A stretch of DNA of 64,000 nt from NCBI RefSeq assembly GCF_023516595.1, contig NZ_JAMGBG010000052.1, positions 1-64,000 on the forward strand, given 5' to 3'. The notes under the pieces were generated by a model that was given only the letters and a program-made list of their open reading frames with translations, made no database searches and had not been told where the DNA came from. The stretch comes from Streptomyces neyagawaensis (GTDB taxonomy: Bacteria > Actinomycetota > Actinomycetes > Streptomycetales > Streptomycetaceae). Positions 9,128 through 17,485 of the stretch are shown here, piece by piece. A program made the position numbers and the translations under genes. Each line of letters starts with the position of its first letter. Positions within the stretch are counted from its first letter, which is position 1.

Positions 9128-9574
9128 TTGTCGCACGGTCGCACACCTGTGGTCACGGGCTGGTTCACCGGGGAGGGCGACGGGTTCCGTCTGCTCGGCA
9201 CGTGCTGCTCGGCGTGCGGTTCGGTGTTCTTCCCGCGCGAGGACGTCTTCTGCCGCAATCCCGGGTGCGGCGGCGAGGAACTGCGGGAGGTGCCACTGTC
9301 CCGGCGAGGTCACGTGTGGTCGTACACCGACGCCCGGTACCGGCCTCCGTCACCCTACGTGTCCGATCCGGAACTTCCCTGGGAGCCGTACGCGTTGATC
9401 GCTGTGGAACTGGCCGCGGAGCGTCTCGTGGTGCTGGGGCAGGCCGTTCCCGGGGTCACCGTCGCCGATCTGGCGGTGGGCATGGAGGTGGAAGTCGTCC
9501 CCGGCGTGCTGCACGAGGACGCGGGGACGACCTGGACGACGTGGCACTGGCGGCCGACGGGGGTGACGGCGTGA
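9128..9574 (+). CDS. DUF35 zinc-ribbon/OB-fold protein
   Basis: The 148-residue protein has a rubredoxin-like zinc ribbon (C27-x2-C30 and C42-x4-C47) followed by a beta-rich OB-fold region ending WHWRP. DUF35 proteins partner with thiolase-like enzymes, for example in HMG-CoA synthesis and steroid side-chain retro-aldol cleavage, where they hold or channel acyl-CoA. The start is a TTG at 9128, supported by GGGGAGG ending six bases before it. Its stop overlaps the GTG of the thiolase gene (GTGA), so the two are translationally coupled and probably form a complex. Confidence 0.85.
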   Translation: MSHGRTPVVTGWFTGEGDGFRLLGTCCSACGSVFFPREDVFCRNPGCGGEELREVPLSRRGHVWSYTDARYRPPSPYVSDPELPWEPYALIAVELAAERLVVLGQAVPGVTVADLAVGMEVEVVPGVLHEDAGTTWTTWHWRPTGVTA

Positions 9575-10761
9575 CGGGTGAGGTGGCGGTGCTCGGCGCG
9601 GGCATGCACCCGTGGGGCAAGTGGGGCAGGAGTTTCGTCGAGTACGGCACCGCGGCCGCGCGGGCCGCGCTGGACGACGCCGGGATCGACTGGCGGGACG
9701 TCGGTTCGATCGTCGGGGCCGACACGGTGCGTGGCGGCTATCCGGGGTACGTGGCGGGGGCGACCTTCGCCAAGGCGCTGGGCTGGCAGGGCGCTCGGGT
9801 GACGAGCGTGTACGCGGCCTGCGCGTCGGGGGCGCAGGCGGTGGCCGCCGCCCGGGCCCAGATCCTCGGCGGCCTCGCGGACGTCGTGCTCGTCGTGGGT
9901 GCGGACGCGGCGCCGAAGGGGTTCTTCCGGCCCGCGGGCGGGGACCGACCGGACGACCCGGACTGGCTGCGGTTCCGGGTTCTCGGCGCGACCAACCCGA
10001 CGTACTTCGGGCTGTACGCGCGGCGCCGCATGGCGGTGCACGGTGACACCCAGGAGGACTTCGCCCGGGTCAAGGTGAAGAACTCGGCGCTGGGGGCGCT
10101 CAATCCGTACGCGCGGTACCGCAAGCGGGTGACCGCCGAGGAGGTCGCGGCCTCCGCCATGGTCGCGGACCCGTTGCGGCTGCTGGACATCTGCGCGACC
10201 TCGGACGGGGGTGCGGCACTCGTGCTGTCCAGCGTGGAGTTCGCGCGGCGGCACGGCGTGGCCCGGCCGGTGCGGATCCGAGCGGTGTCCACGGTGACGC
10301 CCCGCTACCCCACCACGGTGCTGGACCTGCCGGACATCGCCACGGACTCCGCGGTGGCCGTGGAGCCGAGTGCCGAGACGTTCCGGGCGTCGATCGCGCG
10401 GGCGGCGTACGAGGAGGCGGGCCTCGGACCGGACGACCTGTCGCTCGCCGAGGTCTACGACCTCTCCACGGCGCTGGAGTTGCAGTGGTACGAGGACCTT
10501 CGGCTGTGCGGCGAGGGCGAGGGGGCGAAGCTGCTGCGGGACGGGGTGACGGCCCTCGGCGGGCGCATACCGGTGAACACGAGCGGTGGCCTCGCGTCCT
10601 TCGGCGAGGCGGTTCCGGCGCAGGCGATCGCCCAGGTATGTGAGCTGGTCCGGCAGTTGCGGGGCGAGGCCGGTGACCGGCAGGTCGCGGACGCCCGTGT
10701 GGGGCTCAGCGCGAACCAGGGGCTGTTCGGGCATGGGTCAGCGGTGATCGTGGTGCGGTGA
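9571..10761 (+). CDS. Thiolase-family acyltransferase/lipid-transfer protein
   Basis: The 396-residue thiolase-fold protein resembles the SCP-x/lipid-transfer subgroup rather than classical biosynthetic thiolases. The nucleophilic cysteine is Cys84 in YAACASGAQA. A C-terminal GHG (His388) lies nine residues from the end. The classical C-terminal CxG cysteine motif is not evident, which fits thiolase-like proteins that cleave carbon bonds in partnership with DUF35 subunits. The GTG start overlaps the DUF35 stop. The last codons (GCGGTGATCGTGGTGCGGTGA) form the first unit of a 38-bp tandem repeat that continues downstream. Substrate unknown; steroid or branched acyl-CoA is possible. Confidence 0.85.
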   Translation: MTGEVAVLGAGMHPWGKWGRSFVEYGTAAARAALDDAGIDWRDVGSIVGADTVRGGYPGYVAGATFAKALGWQGARVTSVYAACASGAQAVAAARAQILGGLADVVLVVGADAAPKGFFRPAGGDRPDDPDWLRFRVLGATNPTYFGLYARRRMAVHGDTQEDFARVKVKNSALGALNPYARYRKRVTAEEVAASAMVADPLRLLDICATSDGGAALVLSSVEFARRHGVARPVRIRAVSTVTPRYPTTVLDLPDIATDSAVAVEPSAETFRASIARAAYEEAGLGPDDLSLAEVYDLSTALELQWYEDLRLCGEGEGAKLLRDGVTALGGRIPVNTSGGLASFGEAVPAQAIAQVCELVRQLRGEAGDRQVADARVGLSANQGLFGHGSAVIVVR

Positions 10762-10946
10762 CGGTGTGGTCGGGAGGGCGGTGTTCGAGGTGCGGTGACG
10801 CCTGCCGTCGGGAGGGCGGTGTTCGAGGTGCGGTGACGCCTGCCGTCGGGAGGGCGGTGATCGTGGTGCGGTGACGCCTGCCGTCGGGAGGGCGGTGATC
10901 GTGGTGCGGTGACGCCTGCCGTCGGGAGGGCGGTGATCGTGGTGCG
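10741..10946. repeat. 38-bp tandem repeat seeded in the thiolase stop codon
   Basis: There are five full units (37-38 bp) and a partial one, at 10741, 10778, 10816, 10854, 10892 and 10930. Each unit runs GCGGTGATCGTGGTGCGGTG then ACGCCTGCCGTCGGGAGG. Units at 10778 and 10816 read GTTCGAGGTG where the others read GATCGTGGTG. The first unit is the coding 3' end of the thiolase gene. The rest of 10762-11101 shows no gene. Confidence 0.9.
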
Positions 10947-11101
10947 TCGGGCCCTCTGGTGGGGCTGTGGCCCGGGCCGGGTCGGCCGGGTGTCCGAGCG
11001 GGGCGGACAGGTGTGCGTCCAGGTTGTGCCGGACCGGGAAGCATGCGTGAACAGCTCATGAACCGGGTTCCGGAGGGTGCGGGCGGCGTCATCATGCTGC
11101 C

Positions 11102-12754
11102 GTGCCTTCCTGGTCGGACACGCTCCGCTTCGCCTTCCAGCCGATCGTCAATCTGACGACCGGAGGGGTGTCGGCGCTGGAGATACTCGTGCGCCCCGAG
11201 AGCGGCGACGTGCTGGCTGAGGCCCGCCGGAACCCCGAACTCGACGGCAGGCTCGCCGCGTCCGCCATCCGGGCCGCGGCCCGGATGGAGACACTGCTAC
11301 CGCTGCATGTGAACGTCTTCGCGGCGACGCCGGCCGATCTGGGCGGCCTGGCCGCGCTACGGGACGCCGTACGGGACGTGCGGCGGCTGCCGTGGGAGGT
11401 GACCGTCGACATCGTGCCGCCGTACACGCACGTGCCGCGGTCGGCCCTGCTGGAGGCGGTCGCCGGCCTTCGGAGCGAGGGTTTCCGGATCTGCGCGGAC
11501 GGGGTCGGGGACGGCGACGTGCCGCTGCGCACGCTGGTGGATCTCGCGCCCGACATGGTGAAGCTGGACGCGTCGCTGCTCGCGCGGCCCGCAGCCGTGC
11601 GGGCGATGCGGACGCTGTGCGACGAGATGGGCGCGCTGTTGTCGGTCGAGGGGGTGGAGACGGAGGGGCAGTGCGCGGCCGCGCGGGCGGCGGGCGCGCA
11701 GTTGGCGCAGGGCGAGTTGTTCGCGCCGCCCGCCCGGCTGCCCGTGGCGGACGTGTACGTACCACGGCTCTCCACCGTGGCCCCGGTGCCGGTGTCCGGG
11801 CCCTCGGTACGGCAGTTCCTGCGTCCGGCCGCGTTGTTGCCCGCGTCGGCGTCGGCGGGTGAGGTGCGGGCGCTGCTCACCGGGGCTCCCGAGGTGTCGG
11901 GGGTGCTGCTCGTCGACGGCTGCGGGAGTCCGGTGCGGTCGGTGCACCGGTCGCGGTTCCTGCTGTCGCTGTCGGGGCGCTACGGGCACGCGCTGTACGC
12001 CGACCGGCCGGCCGCGCGGCTTGCCGATCCGCCCCGTGCGGTCGGGGTCGACGCCACGGCCTGGGAGGTCCTCGACGTGGTGGCGGTCGGCGATCGGGAC
12101 CGTACGTCGGACGATGTCGCGGTGGTCGACCGGTCCGGGCGGTGCGTGGGTGTCGTACGGCCGGCGGATCTGCTGCGGGCGCTCGCCGAGAGCCGGGTCG
12201 AGGAGGCGGCGGGGCTCAATCCGCTGACTCGGCTGCCGGGTTCGGACGCGCTGATGGGTGAGGTCGACCGGTGGCTCGCGGAGGGGCGGGCATTCGCGTT
12301 GAGCTGGCTGGACATCGACCACTTCAAGCAGGTCAACGACGGGGCGGGGTTCGCGGCGGGCGACGAGCTGATCCGGTCCGTGGGGCGGGCGTTGCAGCGA
12401 GCCGCGTCCGGGACGACCCGGGTGGGCCACATCGGCGGTGACGACTTCCTGGTCCTCGCCGAACCGGACGCACTCGATCCGTTGGCCGGGGTGATGCTCG
12501 ACACCCCCTGGTCGGCGGGCGGACGCGCGGTCACGCTGTCGCTCGCCACGGTCGTGTGCGCCCCCGGCAGCGTCCCGGACCATCGGCAGGCCGCCGCGTT
12601 CCTGGCACCGCTGAAGCAGGCCGCCAAGGCGCTGGGCGGGGCCAGTTGGGTGGTGGGGAGGGCCGGTCGGCCGGGGCACGAGGTGCGGCGCGGAATCGAG
12701 GCGGTGGAGGTCGGGGCCGGGTCGGGGCAACCGGGGCGGGGCCGGGCCGGGTGA
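11102..12754 (+). CDS. EAL-CBS-GGDEF cyclic di-GMP protein with degenerate EAL domain
   Basis: The 550-residue cytoplasmic protein has an EAL-type domain (about 1-235), a central region resembling paired CBS motifs (about 255-370) and a GGDEF domain (about 375-530). The GGDEF part keeps WLDIDHFKQVND and GGDDF, so diguanylate cyclase activity is plausible. No RxxD inhibitory site is seen before GGDDF. The EAL part is eroded: EAL reads EIL and the metal-binding DDFG reads DGVG, although VKLD and VEGVE remain. It may bind rather than hydrolyse c-di-GMP. The start is a GTG at 11102 with a poor ribosome binding site. From memory a similar protein is SCO1397. Confidence 0.88.
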   Translation: MPSWSDTLRFAFQPIVNLTTGGVSALEILVRPESGDVLAEARRNPELDGRLAASAIRAAARMETLLPLHVNVFAATPADLGGLAALRDAVRDVRRLPWEVTVDIVPPYTHVPRSALLEAVAGLRSEGFRICADGVGDGDVPLRTLVDLAPDMVKLDASLLARPAAVRAMRTLCDEMGALLSVEGVETEGQCAAARAAGAQLAQGELFAPPARLPVADVYVPRLSTVAPVPVSGPSVRQFLRPAALLPASASAGEVRALLTGAPEVSGVLLVDGCGSPVRSVHRSRFLLSLSGRYGHALYADRPAARLADPPRAVGVDATAWEVLDVVAVGDRDRTSDDVAVVDRSGRCVGVVRPADLLRALAESRVEEAAGLNPLTRLPGSDALMGEVDRWLAEGRAFALSWLDIDHFKQVNDGAGFAAGDELIRSVGRALQRAASGTTRVGHIGGDDFLVLAEPDALDPLAGVMLDTPWSAGGRAVTLSLATVVCAPGSVPDHRQAAAFLAPLKQAAKALGGASWVVGRAGRPGHEVRRGIEAVEVGAGSGQPGRGRAG

Positions 12755-12784
12755 CAGGCGGGGGCTCGCCTGCTGCTCGCCGGA

Positions 12785-12880
12785 GAGTCGGCGAGTCGGC
12801 GAGTCGGCGAGTCGGCGAGTCGGCGAGTCGGCGAGTCGGCGAGTCGGCGAGTCGGCGAGTCGGCGAGTCGGCGAGTCGGT
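12785..12880. repeat. 8-bp tandem repeat, 12 units (GAGTCGGC)
   Basis: Twelve head-to-tail GAGTCGGC units run from 12785; the last ends in T instead of C. The array lies 31 bases after the GGDEF gene stop. Eight is not a multiple of three, so any ORF across it would shift frame with unit number. The neighbouring 13081-13118 also holds a 20-bp duplication (CGCCACACGCCCGTCCCA twice). Apart from these, 12755-13514 shows no gene. Confidence 0.95.
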
Positions 12881-13514
12881 GGGCAACGTCGAAGGGCCCC
12901 CCGGTGAGCCGGTTCCGAGGGCGACACGCTGGGGTTCAGCGGCGTGCGCAACGGTCCCCGTTGTCGGCGGAGTTCGGCACGGGCCGGGGGCACGCGCGCG
13001 TGAAGGCCGCCATGGGCGTCGGCCCGACCGGCAGAGGCCAAGCAGCGACACGAGCGCGGAGGTCCGGCCTCGCCGCTGACCGCCACACGCCCGTCCCAGA
13101 CCGCCACACGCCCGTCCCACGTCCTGCGCCCCCGCACCCCGTCCAAGTCCCTGACCGCCAAGCCCCCGAGACGCGCCCCTCCAGCGGTGCCGGGCCGTCA
13201 TGGTGGTCGGTGTGTCGGGCGGTCCTTCGTGAGCATTGTTCGTCCGTGTCCTTGACGCCCCCTGGGTGCCGGTGAACACTTCCGGTGTCAGTCGGCATCG
13301 CCGCATTCGGGCGTCTTTGTGCACTGCGCCGCTCGGGTCTCCCGCCTGCCTATCAGGCCCTCCCCCACGGGCGATTCGGCTGCTACGGCACGCTCGTCAC
13401 GGACGCCGGGCGGGGCGCGGGACTCTCCCTGCCTTCGGCTGAAGTAGCCATGGGAACGCACCCTGCACGCATGGTCCGGGGTCGATCACCCCGGGCCGGG
13501 GCCTAGGAGCCGCC

Positions 13515-14300
13515 ATGAGCAACGGAGACATATTCCTCGGCGAGGTCATCGGTACGGCGATCCTGATCCTCTTCGGCGCCGGTGTGTGCGCCGCCGTCAC
13601 CCTCAGGTTCTCGAAGGCGAGGGCATCGGGCTGGATCGTCATCGCGTTCGGCTGGGGCTTCGCCGTCCTGGCCGGCGCCTACACCGCCGCTCCCCTGTCC
13701 GGCGGGCACCTGAACCCGGCGGTGACCGTGGGCGTCGCGGTCGACACGGGAACGTGGGACAAGGTCTGGGTGTATCTGCTGGGCCAGATGGTGGGCGCGA
13801 TGCTAGGCGCGGTCCTCGCCTACCTGGTCTATCTCGCGCAGTTCCAGGCGAACGTCCGCAAGGAGGGCACCACGGAGGGCACGGCGGACGAGCCGACGCC
13901 GACCCTCGGGATCTTCTCCACCATCCCCGAGATCCGGAACCCCGTCGCCAACCTGATCACCGAGATCATCGCGACGATCGCGCTGGTGCTCCCCATCCTC
14001 GCCTTCGGCAGGAACACGGGGATCGGCATCGGTCAGATCCCCGGCGAGGAGGCCGGCGTCTACGGCTCCGGCATCTCGGTGCTGCTGGTGTCGTTCCTGG
14101 TCGTGGGCATCGGCCTCTCCCTCGGCGGGCCCACCGGCTACGCGATCAACCCGGCGCGGGACCTCGGCCCGCGCATCGTGCACACGTTCCTGCCGATCCC
14201 GAACAAGGGCACCTCCGACTGGGGCTACGCCTGGATCCCGGTCGTCGGCCCGCTGGTCGGCGGGGTCCTCGCGGGCCTCGTCTACAACGCAGCCTTCTGA
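13515..14300 (+). CDS. glpF: Glycerol facilitator (aquaglyceroporin)
   Basis: The 261-residue MIP-family channel is integral to the membrane, with six hydrophobic segments and two pore half-helices. The first NPA box is Asn67 in SGGHLNPAVT and the second is Asn212 in AINPARDLGPRI. The Asp after NPAR is the signature of glycerol-conducting rather than strictly water channels. The ATG at 13515 follows TAGGAGCCGCC. glpK follows 108 bases downstream across a tandem repeat, so the pair probably forms an operon for glycerol uptake and phosphorylation. No gylR regulator or glycerol-3-phosphate dehydrogenase gene is adjacent, unlike the standard Streptomyces gyl operon. Confidence 0.93.
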   Translation: MSNGDIFLGEVIGTAILILFGAGVCAAVTLRFSKARASGWIVIAFGWGFAVLAGAYTAAPLSGGHLNPAVTVGVAVDTGTWDKVWVYLLGQMVGAMLGAVLAYLVYLAQFQANVRKEGTTEGTADEPTPTLGIFSTIPEIRNPVANLITEIIATIALVLPILAFGRNTGIGIGQIPGEEAGVYGSGISVLLVSFLVVGIGLSLGGPTGYAINPARDLGPRIVHTFLPIPNKGTSDWGYAWIPVVGPLVGGVLAGLVYNAAF

Positions 14301-14322
14301 CCCACCGCCGAAAGACGTCTAC

Positions 14323-14401
14323 CGACGCAAGACGTGCACCGACGCAAGACGCACATCGACGCAAGCTCGACGCAAGACGTGTATCGACGCAAGACGTAAG
14401 G
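14323..14401. repeat. 17-bp repeats between glpF and glpK
   Basis: Five copies of a unit beginning CGACGCAAG start at 14323, 14340, 14357, 14368 and 14385. Four units are about 17 bp (CGACGCAAGACGTGCAC and variants); the third is cut to 11 bp. The array ends about eight bases before the glpK ATG and includes its AAGGGG ribosome binding region. Confidence 0.92.
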
Positions 14402-14408
14402 GGATGTC

Positions 14409-15929
14409 ATGCCGGACAACGCCCAGAAGTACGTCGCCGCCATCGACCAGGGCACCACCTCCAGCCGTTGCATCATCTTCGACCGGGGCGGCGCCATCGT
14501 CGCCGTGGACCAGCGCGAACACCGCCAGATCTTCCCCAAGCCGGGCTGGGTGGAGCACGACGCCACCGAGATCTGGTCGAAGGTGCAGGCGGTCGTCGCC
14601 GGGGCGATCGCCAAGGCGGGGCTGCGCCCGGACCAGATCAGCGCGCTCGGCATCACCAACCAGCGCGAAACGACCGTCCTGTGGGACCGGGCCACGGGCA
14701 AGCCCGTGCACAACGCGATCGTCTGGCAGGACACGCGGACTTCCGCGCTCTGCAACGAACTCGGCGGTCCCGACGGGCAGGACCGGTTCCGCGAGCAGAC
14801 CGGACTGCCGCTGGCCAGCTACTTCTCGGGTCCGAAGGCCGCCTGGCTGCTGGACAACGTGCCGGGCCTGCGGACCCGCGCCGAGCGCGGCGAGATCGCC
14901 TTCGGCACGATCGACTCCTGGCTGATCTGGAACCTCACCGGCGGGACGGACGGCGGCCGGCACGTCACCGACGTCACCAACGCCGGGCGCACCATGCTGA
15001 TGAACCTGGAGACCCTCCAGTGGGACCCCTCGATCCTCTCCGCGATGGACGTGCCGGAGGCCGTCCTCCCGGAGATCCGGTCCTCCGCCGAGGTGTACGG
15101 CACCGCCGTGGGCCAACTCGCGGGCGTCCCCGTGGCGTCGGCGCTCGGCGACCAGCAGGCGGCCGTGTTCGGGCAGGCCTGCTACGACGTGGGCACCGCG
15201 AAGAACACGTACGGCACCGGCAGTTTCCTGCTGCTCAACACCGGCAACCGGCCCGTGGCGTCGAAGAGCGGACTGCTCACGACCATGGGGTACAAGATCG
15301 GTGACGAGGCGCCGGTGTACTGCCTGGAGGGGTCGATCGCGATCACGGGCGCCCTGGTGCAGTGGTTCCGCGACCAGCTCGGCATCATCCGTACCGCCGA
15401 CGAGATCGAACCGCTGGCCGCGAGCGTCGACGACAACGGCGGGGCGTACATCGTGCCCGCGTTCTCGGGGCTGTTCGCCCCGTACTGGCGCTCCGACGCC
15501 CGGGGTGTGGTCACCGGGTTGACGCGGTACGTCACCAAGGCGCATCTGGCGCGGGCGGTGCTGGAGGCGACGAGCTGGCAGACGCGGGAGGTCGTGGACG
15601 CCATGTTCCAGGACTCGGGGGTGCGTATCACGACCCTCAAGGTGGACGGCGGCATGACGAAGAACAACCTGCTGATGCAGCATCAGGCGGACGTCCTGGG
15701 CGTCCCGGTGATCCGCCCCCGGGTGTCCGAGACGACATGTCTGGGAGCCGCCTACGCGGCCGGGCTCGCGACCGGGGTGTGGAACGACCTGGACGAGCTG
15801 AAGTCGCACTGGAGCAAGGACGCCGAGTGGACACCGTCCATGGAGGACTCCGTCCGCGACCGCGAGTACCGCAACTGGCGCAAGGCGGTGGAGAAGAGCT
15901 TCGGCTGGCACGAGGACGACGCCGACTGA
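14409..15929 (+). CDS. glpK: Glycerol kinase
   Basis: The 506-residue FGGY-family kinase converts glycerol and ATP to sn-glycerol 3-phosphate in the cytoplasm. The N-terminal motif IDQGTTSSR (about 13-21) is the phosphate-binding site. Family segments EHRQIFPKPGWVEHD and KTYGTG-like KNTYGTGSFLL follow, and KVDGGMTKNN near 415 is the adenosine motif. The length is normal. The ATG at 14409 follows AAGGGG. It pairs with glpF upstream and converges on the conservon, with a strong hairpin between them. Confidence 0.95.
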   Translation: MPDNAQKYVAAIDQGTTSSRCIIFDRGGAIVAVDQREHRQIFPKPGWVEHDATEIWSKVQAVVAGAIAKAGLRPDQISALGITNQRETTVLWDRATGKPVHNAIVWQDTRTSALCNELGGPDGQDRFREQTGLPLASYFSGPKAAWLLDNVPGLRTRAERGEIAFGTIDSWLIWNLTGGTDGGRHVTDVTNAGRTMLMNLETLQWDPSILSAMDVPEAVLPEIRSSAEVYGTAVGQLAGVPVASALGDQQAAVFGQACYDVGTAKNTYGTGSFLLLNTGNRPVASKSGLLTTMGYKIGDEAPVYCLEGSIAITGALVQWFRDQLGIIRTADEIEPLAASVDDNGGAYIVPAFSGLFAPYWRSDARGVVTGLTRYVTKAHLARAVLEATSWQTREVVDAMFQDSGVRITTLKVDGGMTKNNLLMQHQADVLGVPVIRPRVSETTCLGAAYAAGLATGVWNDLDELKSHWSKDAEWTPSMEDSVRDREYRNWRKAVEKSFGWHEDDAD

Positions 15930-15945
15930 GAGCGCACCCGGAGGC

Positions 15946-15983
15946 CACGGCCCGTACCCCGGTCAGCGGGGGTACGGGCCGTG
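15946..15983. terminator. 15-bp perfect hairpin between glpK and cvnD
   Basis: CACGGCCCGTACCCC (15946-15960) pairs perfectly with GGGGTACGGGCCGTG (15969-15983) around an eight-base loop. It sits between the convergent glpK and cvnD stops, so it is probably a bidirectional terminator. Confidence 0.85.
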
Positions 15984-15984
15984 C

Positions 15985-16590
15985 TCAGGTCGTGACGGTC
16001 TGGCGGTGCTCCGCGGTGTACGCCATCGCGTGCTGGACGACGGCGACCAGGACGTCCTTGACGGATTCCCGTCGGCGCGCGTCGCACAGCACGACCGGTA
16101 CGTCGGGGTCGAGGTCGAGGGCCTGGCGGACGGTCTCCGGCGGGTAATGCGCCGCAGTGTCGAAGCAGTTGACGCCGATGACGAAGGGGATGGAGCGGCG
16201 CTCGAAGTAGTCGACGGCGGCGAAGCAGTCCTCCAGGCGGCGGGTGTCGGCGAGCACCACGGCACCGAGGGCGCCGGACGCCAGCTCGTCCCACAGGAAC
16301 CAGAAGCGGTCCTGGCCGGGCGTGCCGAAGAGGTACAGGACGAGGTCCTCGCGCAGGGTGATGCGCCCGAAGTCCATGGCCACGGTGGTGGTGTGCTTGC
16401 CCTCCACACCGGTGGTGTCGTCGACCGGGCGGCCCGCCTCGGTCAGCACCTCCTCGGTGCGCAGCGGCTTGATCTCGCTGACCGCGCCGACGAGGGTCGT
16501 CTTGCCCACGCCGAAGCCGCCGGCCACGAGGATCTTGAGCGTGACGGGCTCGACCGGAGGTGTGCCGCGCTCAGTGCGCCCGAGGATCAT
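15985..16590 (-). CDS. cvnD: Conservon GTPase-like protein CvnD
   Basis: The 201-residue protein is a small Ras-like ATP/GTP-binding protein, the fourth member of a Streptomyces conservon. The P-loop GGFGVGKT is at residues 24-31. The switch segment DTTGVEGKHTTTVAMDFG follows, then FGTPGQDRFWFLW, the equivalent of the DxxG motif with Thr in place of Asp. Conservon GTPases associate at the membrane with CvnA, CvnB and CvnC in a system likened to eukaryotic G-protein coupling. The ATG at 16590 follows CAGGAGAAGAGACCG. It is the last gene of cvnABCD; the cytochrome P450 found after some conservons is absent here and glpK converges instead. Confidence 0.92.
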   Translation of the reverse strand: MILGRTERGTPPVEPVTLKILVAGGFGVGKTTLVGAVSEIKPLRTEEVLTEAGRPVDDTTGVEGKHTTTVAMDFGRITLREDLVLYLFGTPGQDRFWFLWDELASGALGAVVLADTRRLEDCFAAVDYFERRSIPFVIGVNCFDTAAHYPPETVRQALDLDPDVPVVLCDARRRESVKDVLVAVVQHAMAYTAEHRQTVTT

Positions 16591-16642
16591 CGGTCTCTTC
16601 TCCTGCTGGATGGTTGTCGCGCGACGGCGGACCGCGGCCCGC

Positions 16643-17038
16643 TCACAGCGCCCGAAGGCCGCTGATCACGTCGCGCAGAATACTCTCGTCCACCAGTTCG
16701 GCAGGCGGAACTGGACGATTCACATGGACCAGTTCCTCGTCGACGAGGTCGCCGACGAGGACCCGGACCACTCCGACGGGCAGGTCCAGTTCGGCGCCGA
16801 GTTCGGCGACCGACTGCGGGGTGTCACGGCACATCTCCACGATGCGGACGTGTTCCGGGGACAGCGAGTGGTCGTCCTCCGGATCGTCGACGTGGGGCTC
16901 CGCGACGACCACGGCGATCAGATCGAGGCGGTGCTGCACCGCGTGGCTGGTCCGGCCGCGCGTCATGGCGTACGGACGGACCACCGGTCCGGCCTCGTCG
17001 TCGAACCAGTGGCTTCTTCCCTGACCGTCTCGGCTCAT
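16643..17038 (-). CDS. cvnC: Conservon DUF742 protein CvnC
   Basis: The 131-residue DUF742 protein is the third conservon component. It has the typical start WFDDEAGPVVRPYAMTRGRT and a winged-helix-like C-terminal region (about 65-125: SPEHVRIVEMCRDTPQSV onwards). The family function is not firmly known; in studied conservons CvnC interacts with CvnB and CvnD. It lies nine bases downstream of cvnB and 52 bases before cvnD. Confidence 0.92.
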   Translation of the reverse strand: MSRDGQGRSHWFDDEAGPVVRPYAMTRGRTSHAVQHRLDLIAVVVAEPHVDDPEDDHSLSPEHVRIVEMCRDTPQSVAELGAELDLPVGVVRVLVGDLVDEELVHVNRPVPPAELVDESILRDVISGLRAL

Positions 17039-17047
17039 GCCATCCCA

Positions 17048-17485
17048 CTACCCGCCCTGGGGCAGATCGGTGCGTGGGGCAGAGCCCAGATGTACGCCGA
17101 CCCGCTTGACCAGCAGCGTCATCTCGTAGGCGACCTGCCCGATGTCGGCCTCCGCGTCGGCGAGGACGGCGAGGGCGCTGCCGTCGCCGGCGGCCGTGAC
17201 GAAGAGGAAGGCCTCGTCGAGTTCGACGACGGTCTGACGGACGTTGCCCGCCTCGAAGTGGCGGCCGACGCCCTTGGCGAGGCTGTGGAAACCGGAGGAG
17301 ACGGCGGCCAGGTGCTCGCTGTCCTCCCGGGTGAGTTCCTTGGAGACGCCCGTGGGCAGTCCGTCGCCGGAGAGCACGAGCGCCTTGCGGATGCTGGCGA
17401 CGCGCTCCACCAGGTCGTCCAGGAGCCAGTTCAGCTCGCCGGACGTGCCGGTCGCGGTGGGCCCTACGGCCTTCGGTGCGGTCAT
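17048..17485 (-). CDS. cvnB: Conservon roadblock/LC7 protein CvnB
   Basis: The 145-residue protein is a roadblock/LC7-domain protein (about 15-120), with ELNWLLDDLVERVASIRKAL and the alternating sheet DGLPTGVSKEL. Roadblock proteins act as regulators of small GTPases such as MglA, which fits the CvnD partner. Its ATG overlaps the cvnA stop by four bases (ATGA), so the two genes are translationally coupled. Confidence 0.93.
   Translation of the reverse strand: MTAPKAVGPTATGTSGELNWLLDDLVERVASIRKALVLSGDGLPTGVSKELTREDSEHLAAVSSGFHSLAKGVGRHFEAGNVRQTVVELDEAFLFVTAAGDGSALAVLADAEADIGQVAYEMTLLVKRVGVHLGSAPRTDLPQGG

Noticed and set aside
10741..10946. Possible CRISPR or small-RNA array
   Set aside because: The 38-bp units are contiguous without unique spacers.
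12785..12880. Possible CRISPR array
   Set aside because: The units are 8 bp with no spacers and there are no cas genes.
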